Source: Panaeolus papilionaceus (taxonomy: Eukaryota; Basidiomycota; Agaricomycetes; Agaricales). Taken from it: a stretch of 64,000 nucleotides of DNA. The position numbers were made by a program, and so were the translations under genes. Shown here piece after piece: positions 12,201-22,900 of the stretch. Position 1 is the stretch's first letter; each line of letters begins with the position of its first letter. The stretch is taken from the NCBI GenBank assembly GCA_015501605.1, contig JADNRZ010000021.1, positions 496,001-560,000 of the forward strand. The letters run 5' to 3'. The notes beneath the pieces were generated by a model, which made no database searches, was not told the DNA's origin, and saw nothing but the letters and a program-made list of their open reading frames with translations.

Positions 12201-13545
12201 CCCCGATCTCTCAGAACGGCCGCAAACGCGGCGTCTCTGAGCAGGAGATCCAGCGCGATTACGAGAGAACTTGGGATGTGAGGGACAGGCAACTTTATCC
12301 CCCCCAACCCCCTCGTCTTGAACTCTCGCTCAACACCGCTCTGTAGCACAATCCTCAGTCTCCTCGTACACATCATCCCATTTCATCCTCCCCAAACGCG
12401 TATCAACTCTATGCCTCACGCACCACCATCACGTCTTCTTGTACTACAATCGCCCCTCTCCTCATCTTACCCTCGTCGCCTGCACCTTCCAACTTCCGTT
12501 TCTGAGGCGGATACGGAGCGGTTGCGGATGGTGTTATTCCTGCTGCTGGGCAATGAAGCGGGCTGGCGCAGGAGATTAGGATCACAAGATTGGGTTGGCG
12601 TTATCGCCGACTCATGAATCACGCCAGAGTGGGTACAGAGGGGGCCAGGGGTATCGGGAGAATCCGTCCCGATGTGGTGAAGGAAGGTGGGCGAACGGAG
12701 ATGCGGGGACGATCTTACAGGGATCTGTGTTAGGGACTACGATGAGTAAGGTTTTGTCTCAGCTGAGCGTGGCGAAGGGGGATATGATAAGACAGGAGAG
12801 TATGTCGGTGTTGTGGTATGACGAACGAGGGGTGAGGACGCACGATTATGGAAACCTGTCGGGGGTTAAGGTGGTCCTTGATTCTTTTCAGTATCGGAGA
12901 GGTCTTGGGGGAACGATGTGAAAGAGGGTAGGAGTAAGGAACGGGAGCGGGAAGGCCAGACGGAGAGGAAGATGGAATGGGAGGTTTCAATCACCAGCGT
13001 TTGAACCGTGAAAGCCCCGAGTCGGATGACTTTGGATTATGCGTGAGCGCATGGGCGAGGCGTGCCTTGGGTTCATCGTTTCTTCATGGATGCGCCGCGT
13101 CGGGTTCCTTTCAGAGCGCATCATCTCAACCCCCCCTCTCTTTCTTGACTGTGAAAATATTTTGATGGCGTGGAGGAGGTGACGATGTTGGGTTGGTCTA
13201 TCGTTATCGTGAATGAAGTATTGGTTTCCTTTCGACTTACGTCTTTTCATCTTCATTTTCTTTTCTTCCCTATTGTTTTCATTCCATTGCTCCTACATTC
13301 AATTTTCCTTTATGGAACCGATGTCGTACCCCCAGCTCCCACCGTTCTCGCTTCCTTGTTCTCCAGCATATCGACGCGACATCCACGAGCGCATTAAAAA
13401 GGCAGCGGTTCAAGTAGAGGTTGGATCGGTGTTGGTGTACACACCAGATTGTGACTCGGAAGGTTAGCATCGCTGGCCATGGCGCCACGTTTTAGCCAGT
13501 ACACGTATACTCGCCTCATGTATCTTGATATCATGGCGATAGCAA
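12201..13545 (+). repeat. Array module E2, upstream of GTPase copy B
   Basis: This is a third copy of the upstream module. The relic frame reads ISQNGRKRGVSEQEIQRDYE and continues into a Ser/Thr/Pro-rich stretch, but a TAG interrupts it near 12345. GT-rich and CT-rich tracts follow, then the conserved TATA region at 13546-13562. No intact gene is seen. Confidence 0.6.
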
Positions 13546-13928
13546 ATAATATAATATAAATGTTTGCATGTCTACACATTCACGTCCCGCGCGACACACT
13601 GCGATAGGTTCTTATCCGATGAAATCACCTCATCCATTCAAAATGTTAAAGAATGTCCTTCCATCAAAACGAGTGAAGCTCATCCACAACTCAACCACAT
13701 GTTTGCTGGTCAGAGCACTGATCGTCTTGATCTGACAATTTGGATTCAAGTTCAAAGGGGCTGGCACCCGGCACCTCATTGCCGTGACACTCACATGCCA
13801 TGACATGAATGCCTCGAGGTGTACTCATGTAGGTATACGGGGTGCTTGTACTTCGACTTCTCCTATTTACCAACTTGATTTGATACCACAACTACCCAGC
13901 TTTACACTCGCAATTATCTACTACCATC

Positions 13929-16900
13929 ATGGAAACTCCTCCTACCACTGAGTACAAGCAAATCAATGTTTTCGGCACTGTATCAGTCGAATTGATTGAC
14001 CGTCTCGAGGAGGTCAGGGTCATATTAGATCCTTCCTATGTTATCTTGTGAATGGATACCTCTGTTCATATGTCCCCTTTTTTATTAACCATTGTTTAGA
14101 ATTTTGGGTCCCACAGGGGCGGGAAAAAGCACTGTAAGTCGCCATCACCAGGAAATTCTTGCGAGGTTGCTTGTAACGGTTCGATTTTATTTTCATTTCA
14201 CTTCTTCGTCATTTCTTCCCTTAGTATTATCAGTCAGAAAAGCCTCACAAAACCCCTATCCCATTCTTATCTTATCTTTCATCAGACCCCTTCGTAGACT
14301 ACCAACCTCCTTTATTTGTTTATCTTTAACTTCGCTTACTCCTTGGTAGTTTTATAGTATTTGTTCTTAAACCTTATTTTAGCGTATAAATAGTCGAGTA
14401 AGAGGACTCATTGTCCTCAGTTTGAATCCATTGCGTTAAACTGTATTTTTACCGCGTGCATTTGAGCTACCCCAATTCCCGTGTGCCGTTTTAACCTCAA
14501 CGTCGCCTTCGCCACCGTGAGCACGAAACGTCACATATTTTTTTACATATACGCAAGAAAACTCGACAACACCGACATCTTTTTCTTTTATCTCTTTCTC
14601 TCTCTTTTTGAAAACAACAAACCCCAAAAACATCGACCCTATCGACGACCACGGCTTGATCACCCGGTGAGTTTTAGATAGTTTTATTTCTTTTATTTCT
14701 CTATCTACTGTTGATATCCAGAGGCTAGTCCCTGGATAATTTGATTCTCGCGAGACTTTACTTTACGATACCTGACGCTATTTCTAATAGAATGGCGACC
14801 ATCGATGGACCCAGAACCCGACACCGCGTTGCCGCTGCTAGCGCCGCGATGAATGCTCAACCCGAAAACCAAACCCGACGAAACACAGACACCAATGAAG
14901 AGGAACCAGGACCACCTTCCCGCTCCTACGCCAACGTCGCCGCTCAACCACCATCAAGGCCCGTGACCCCGTCTGGTTCAGAGAACGAGACACGAGGCCT
15001 TATGATACCTGGTACGTTGCACGATACCCCGCCGCATCAGGCGCAATCACAACCTGGTCCTCGAGACTCAGGGTTGGAAGAGTACCAGACTCCTGTACGG
15101 AGCCGTGGTCGTGTTCTCCGTTACACCCCGCCTGATGAAACAGGCTGGGGTATGGTGAATCGGAGGAGGACCCGTAGCCACGAGTCCCCTCTCCAGGATG
15201 GCACTACTCGTGCTGTCACCTTCATCACATCGAATAGATTTGCTGGACTCCCAGAGCAGGAGCTCCCCAGCAACGTAGATAATCGCAATCGCGATAATGA
15301 AAATTTATTCTTGAGAAATAACACGCGTGACCTCAATATTGAAAGGGCCCATGAAAACCTGACTCAGAACCAACGCGCTACCATTTCGCGAAGATTTGAG
15401 CGCGTGAGCCCACCTGAGGAGCGCCAAGAAAGCGAAGATCCGGCCCCGAAAGCCAAAGGAAAGGGTCCAGACCCCCGTAACTGGGGTCAACTCCAATTAG
15501 ATGATTATGAGCTAGATGCGGAGACTCAACAAGATCTGCTTAACCAGATACAACGAACCAAGCGCACAGCTCAGGATCGTCCAGGACCCTCAGGTATTCA
15601 TGATAGGATTGACATTGATGATAGGACACGAGGATTTAGAATCCCCAGTGAAGCTCCCTCGAACAGAAGCCACAGGAGCAACCGTCGCGAGACGGTGCAC
15701 CCTATCCAACAGATCTCACGCGATAGCATCCTAGGACGGCTACGCGAGCGTGAAACTCAGAACATACCCCCTGAAGGTGGCAGACCAAGCCAAGAGTTCC
15801 GGGATAACCCAGAAAGGGTAAACCGTGCTCATGATCACCACCGACAACAGGTCCCGTATTATGGCCCCAACAATCCAGGAGACCCTGACGACGGCGATGA
15901 CGACGACGACGGCTGGGGTGAGCGTAGGAGACCTCCATCTCCCCCTCCTCGTCGCCCCCGCCGACGACCAGAACCTGCTTATGATAACTATGAGTATGAT
16001 GATGGGTATTACCCTAGGAAACCCATCATCGCTCCACAGAGTCCTAAAGCTTACAAGGGTGAACAGGACTTGGACAAGTATATCAGGTTTAGGTCTGAAG
16101 CCACAGGGTACTGTCGGCGCGGTCGAGTACACCCTCAGGATCAAATAGAAGTAATCGCACCTTACCTCGAGGGGAAGGCTTATAATTTTTATTTATCCCG
16201 AGCTGCTGCCAACCCTGGTGAATGGACCTTGACTGATTTCTTGGACGGTTTATTTAATTACTGCTTCCCACGTAACTTTAAATCTAAATTGCGTTCAGAT
16301 CTCAAGCATGAGAGGCAAAACCGACGTCGTGTTTGGGACTTTGCACGCGATCTAACGAATAAAATGGACACGGTTGGAATTAATGACCTCAGGGACAGGA
16401 TTAACCGTCTCTGGGATGGATTTGACGAAGAAATTCAAGCACACTTGTGGAGAGATCGACTAAACCCTGAGTTCTCATCATGGTCTGACATTATGGAATC
16501 AGCAGAAGCCGCTGAAAATGCAGAGTATGTTATTCGTAAAAAGCGGAATGAACTCGGGAAGTTGAACAACGACAAAGGTACTTCCTCTGGTCGCAACAAC
16601 AATGCACAGTCATCTCAGCCCAGTGGCAATAGAAATAACCGTGAATCAGGATCAAACCAAGCCAATAACGGAACTAACTCGCGCGCTGAGAACAACCCTG
16701 CGAGAACAGAGCAACGATCTACTCCGAATACCTCGGGTTCATCGCGCAATGCTCAGACATCCAACAACGGGCAGAGCTCTGGGTCTAATAACACGGGTAC
16801 TCAGAAAACTTATCAAACACCAAGACCCAAGATGAGCGAGGCCGAAATTCAAGAGCACAAAGATCAGGGCAAGTGCTTCAACTGTCACCAGCACGGGCAC

Positions 16901-19900
16901 TTGTCGCGCAATTGCACCAAGGCGAACGTTATGAGATCGAACAACCCAGGAAAACCTCCGGGAAGTAATGCCATGGCGGTGCACTCCCTAGAGATGGGCA
17001 TCACAAACTTAGACGAGTCCCCAGTACTTGACTCAATTCCACTATCCTCAATAAATTTCAATGATACAGTGGATCATGGCGGTTCATCCTTACAAGGAGA
17101 ATACGAGTATGACGGATACTACCAAGAAAGGGAGGGGTTCCTTGAACCCGACTGGATGGCTCAGTACCGAGAATCCGAACCTGGCAAATCTTATGCACGA
17201 AATCACATCGGTGATGCACTATCTATGCAAGCTGAGTATGTACTCTCTATTTCTCAGCCATATCCCGGGGACAGCCGCGAGATTTGTGAACAGCAAGGAG
17301 TGCGTGGGCGATTTACGGTCGTTCAAATCAATGACATGTTTTATGGCATCCACGACAGCGTGGCTAAAGAATCACTGTGGGTTGAGAAGCGTCGCCTCGA
17401 ACATCCTAACTTCCGGTTAGGCAGGTTCTACGCGCGCTATCGCAACTGGCAGCTTGGCCGACCCGATGTGATGAGAGCACCCTATGCCACTCGAATGGGA
17501 GATGCATACGGAATCGTAGCCGCATACCTACTCAGAGATGGTATCTGGTCTCATTACCCCAACTGCTCAATGGACGCCGACTCTGAAGATCGGTTCCACG
17601 TCGAGTTATGGGCTCAGGGACACGACACTTACGTTGTCATGGACTATGATCGCGACATAGCGACACTGATCAGTGGCACGCACCTCAGAAATGAGAAATT
17701 CGACCTTGTTAGGTGGTACCAACTCGTATTGAATAAGAAACGAGATCTCCACAAGGAGACATACCCTCTTAGGATGTTTGAACGAGGGTCAGGTACGACA
17801 CTACCACCCAATCCACTGTCTGATGACGGATCTCTGTGTGAGTACAAGAGTGGTGAGCCCGCTGTTGATGACGCCTCAAGCGCGTTCAACTCGTCGAAAT
17901 CGGAAAACACAGCGGACTCATGTGAAAGCATTGAGGAAATGCCTGGTTTACAATCCGTGAGTAACACTACGTCTGAAGAGGATGCAGAAATGGAAGAACT
18001 AGATGTCACAGACATGTTGCGGAAAGAATACGAAAGATACAAGGGCCGTGACGTTACTATAGACAACGCTCTTGGGGAAGCAATCGCTGAGGCACTGGAC
18101 AGCTATGCACCTTACCCTGGCGATGATCAATTTGAACGACCCAGTGTGGAAAGATTTGACGTGTTCTGGGATGAGGACTCCTACCAGAACATGTTCATAA
18201 TCATGGACCATCGGAGAAATCAGGTGGCACAGCTATATGTGGACCACATGAGAGATAATGACTTTGACATAGGACACTGGTATGCTTCTGCCTGTTGGGG
18301 ACGCTGCCCGAATAACGACATTGATTTTGCTGAAGAAATGCACAGATGGCGCGAAATTCACCCATTGGGGCTCTCGACCATTGAACGGCGATTTGAACTA
18401 AGAATTGAAAGGGCCATGGTGGTGGCAGCAATGGGAATCGACCCTCAATCGTTTAACGAAATTGAGAACCCTCTGTGTCGGTTTGAGGTCCAACGAAGAC
18501 ATTCGTGCCTCGAACCATCCTTTCGGTTAAGCCATGATCCTGTCTTGTACCCATCTGTAGAACTTGAGATTTATGATCGCTGTCTTCACACACGCAGAAC
18601 CATTCGCAGCACTGCGATTGAACGAGACATTTTTAATCTGACTGCATGGTTAAGATCCGAACAGGATGAATCTGACGCTTTCTTGAATATGTTAGTTGAT
18701 GAACACCCAGAAACGAACCCATTCTCAGGAGAGGCCCATGATATGATCAACCTAGCTCGTGTCGTCGCTACAAATCCTCATGCGTGGCACCGCCTCAGGA
18801 AATCAACGAATCCCCTCTGGAGGATGAAATTCACCCGAAAAGCTGCAGAGCGCACACTGGAGCACAGACTAAGCCGCAACCTCATGGATGAACTTGGTCT
18901 GCACCTGTCAGCCGTTCAGGTACCTCAGAATTCATACCCAGCGGTGCAAAGAAATTCGGTCTCTACCCGAGGTGGCAACAATCTGGTACCCAAACCGCTC
19001 GTTATTGTAGTCAAGATTAATGATAAACCTGTACGGGCTCTTCTCGACACTGGAAGTTTGGGGGATTTCATCTCTACAACGCTCGCCGACCAATTGAAGC
19101 TCAGTCGTATCGAGCTTGATCCCCCTGTTCCGATTCAGCTTGCGGTTCAGGGATCCAGATCAAAAATAAATTCTTCAGTTAAAGTTAACCTCAAATACCA
19201 GTCTATAGACGAAGAACGAGTTTTAAATGTGATCAACATTAATTCTTATGACATGATACTCGGCACACCCTTCATTTACCAACACCAGATGTGCATTGGC
19301 CTCAATCCAGCACGTGTCGTTGTAGGTTCATCCAATTCACTACCAATTGATAAAGGTGTAAACACTCGCCCTGTAATAAGCAAAATTGACTTTGACGATC
19401 CGGAAATCGTGGAAGCTCGGAGACTCCTGATGACCCTTGCTGAACCACTGTGCAAGGACGTGGCAGACACACCACTACCACCTCTGCGTGCGATTAACCA
19501 CACCATCCCATTGATTGATGAGGAGAAGGTGTATCCCTGGCGCCCATCTAAGTGCCCCGAAGTATTTCGTGAGCAGTGGGCTAAGAAACGCGCAGACTAT
19601 GTTAATACTGGACGGTGGGAAGTCACTTCTGCAGGAAATACGGTTCCCATGCTTTTGATCCCTAAGCCGAAGAAGGAGACCCCAGAGTTACGCACTGTGT
19701 TTGATCTTCGAGAACGAAATAAAAACACCAAGAGATTCACGTCTCCTTTGCCAGATATCGACGGCATCCTAAGACGGGTGTCCAACAAGAAATTCAGATC
19801 TTCTCTGGACCTCAAGGCAGCGTACGAGCAGATTCGAGTAGTGCCTGAGCACGTAAACCGGACTGCAGTTACGACACCAGATGGTAACATTGTGTCTCAT

Positions 19901-22900
19901 GTCATCCAGCAGGGCGATTGCAATGCCCCGGCTACTTACCAAGCCCTCATGAATCATATTTTCAGCCCATATATTGGTCTGTTTATGGATGTGTATTTGG
20001 ACGACATCATCATATATTCGGACACGGTACAGGACCACATTAAGCATGTAAAGATAATTTTTGAAATATTGAAACGAGAGAAATTATATCTGAGCAAGGA
20101 CAAGCTCCGGTTCTTTGCAGAGGAGCTGGAGATTCTGGGACATGTGGTGGACTCGAATGGCATCAGGATGGATCCCCACAAAGTCGATTCGGTTGCTAAC
20201 TGGAAGACCCCCACTAATAGGGACCTGCTTCGTGGGTTCTTAGGATCTGTTGGTTACCTTGCGGATAACGTACCTGGTGTCCGTATCCCTATGGGTGTTT
20301 TGAGTGCCATTACCGGAGATGCAGTTCCTTTCCGCTGGACTTTCACAGAACAACGCGCGTTTGAAGACGTCAAAGCACTGGTAGCAGCTGCACGAGACCA
20401 TCGTCGCAAGCCTCTCTCCTACGCAGCGGACGCGAAGCAGATCTGGATGGTTACAGATGGCTGTAACACTGGTATATCTGGTGTAATAAGTCAAGGAGAT
20501 GACTGGTGTAAGGCCGATGTCGCAGCCTTCTACTCGGCGAAGTTGAACCCTGCTCAACAAAATTACCCAGTGCATGAGATTGAAATGCTTGCGGGTATTG
20601 AAACGATGCTACGACATCGTGATATCCTGCAAGGGGTTAAGTTTAAATGGGTCACTGATCATAAGGGACTCATTCACCTGTTGAATCAGAAAGAATTCAA
20701 GTCTGGACGGCAAGCGCGCTGGATGGAAAAGGTCGGCATGTTTGACTTTGAAATTGTGTATGTGCCTGGTGAGGAGAACATCTTAGCTGACTCGCTGTCT
20801 CGGATCTATTCGAACGATGCCTCTGGCACTGTTCGAGCGCGTTCAGAGTACACCTACCATGATGTGGTGGACGAGGATGCGCCGATCTCGTCTGGTCTAC
20901 CCATGCCGATTACGACGGGCCTAGAGGCTCTCGCTATATCCCCTGGTGAGGGCGAAGCGGAGGGCGCGAACACACGACGCTCTAACCGACTGCAGAACGT
21001 ACCCAGGGTGGACTATTCTGGTCGTAATGCTCGTGCACAAAACAAAAAGAATAGCTCTCCAACCTCCGTTCCTGTCATCCCTGGGGAACGAAGGGAGGGC
21101 GGGAGTATTATAAACCACGAACCAGAGCACGCAGGACATGAAGAACCTACAAATGCGGACAATGACAACAGTGAAAACACGTCGCTTGTTGAAATACTGA
21201 ACTCAGACTTTGGTAATGATGGTCAAAAATTCATGAAAGCAATTGAGCCGCTATATGAAAAGGACCCGATTTTCAAACGAGTATTAGACAAACCTGAGGA
21301 ATTCAGAAATTTTGAGATAATCAATGGACTCTTATACCTCAACGACCGAGGGAAGACACTGCTATGCATTCCCAAAGGCATCATCAATAATAGAAGCACC
21401 TATGAGATTGTAATCGGAGAGGCGCACTCAGTACTGGCTCATCTGGGCGCTGCTAAGACTGTTAGCTATCTACGAGATCATGTCTATTGGAAAGATTTGG
21501 TGAATCATGTACAGTCGTACTGCGACTCATGTATCACCTGCCGACGCAACAAGCCTGATAATCAACGACCCTACGGACTGCTCAATCCCCTGAAGACCCC
21601 CAACTACCCCTGGCAATCTATAGGCGTGGATTTTGTGGGACCTTTGCCCGAATCCTGTAATCGCGATGGAACATTTGATAGTATTACAGTTGTAATCGAC
21701 CTACTGTCCTCAATGACACACCTAATACCGTCGAGAACAGACTACACGGCAAAGCAACTAGCTGAGTTAATGTTCGAACATGTATACAAACTGCATGGCT
21801 TACCTGAAAAGATCGTATCGGATCGAGATGTGCTATTTACAAGCACGTTCTGGTCTCACCTAAACAAATTAATTGGACCCCAACTGAAGATGTCAAGTGC
21901 ATACCATCCTGAAACAGATGGCGCAACTGAAAGAGCCAACCGCACATTAGTGCAGATGCTACGAGAACTTGTAAATAACAAACAAACAGACTGGGTGCAG
22001 CGCTTACCAGCAATTGAGTTTGCACTCAACCTGGCACGCTCTGACTCAACGGGTTTCTCACCGTTCTTCCTGAACCATGGGCGACTCCCTCGTTCCATGA
22101 TCTGGGACGCTGCTTCGAATACAGAGTTCCCTGCAGTAAGAAACTTCGCTCTGCAACGCAAGATGGCTATAATGTCAGCTCACGATAGCATTATTGCAGC
22201 ACGGGTGAAACAAACATATGACGCCAACAGGAAACGCCGCCCTGCTCCGTTCGTAAAAGGCGATCTGGTGTATCTTTCCACCAAGAACATTTCATTCCCG
22301 AAGGGACTAGCCCGTAAAATGGTCCCTCGATACATTGGACCGTATCAAATTACCCAGGACTTCGGGAACCAGTCGTTTAAATTGGATTTGCCACCTGAAC
22401 TGAAGCAGCGTGGTGTTCACAACGTATTCCATGCGTCTCTACTTAGAGTCCATGTACCCAATGACGATCGACTCTTCCCTGGCCGAAATTTCCGACAAAT
22501 CATGGCCCATGCCAAGAATGATGAAGAACTAAGTGAAAACGAATGGGCCGTTGAACGAATTGAATCACACCAAGGATCCGGAGAAGATTCCACCTTCAAG
22601 GTCCGTTGGAAGGCTGGTGATGCCACTTGGTTATCATACCACGAGGTGTCACACTTACCATGCCTAAAAGCTTATTTTGAAGCTCTTGGAATATCCGAGA
22701 TATCGGACCTCCGGAGAGGAACAAGCGTCGGACCTTCCGATGACGCGCAGGTGGTTGCATCTTAGCGATCGCAACACCACCTGATCACTCCCCCCTCCTC
22801 TCCTTCCCTCTCCTACTACCCCCAACCCCTTCTCCTCTTTCGTTCTTTCTTTCCTTTCTTTTCCTTTATTAGATAGATTACACAATTTTCTTCATACCAA

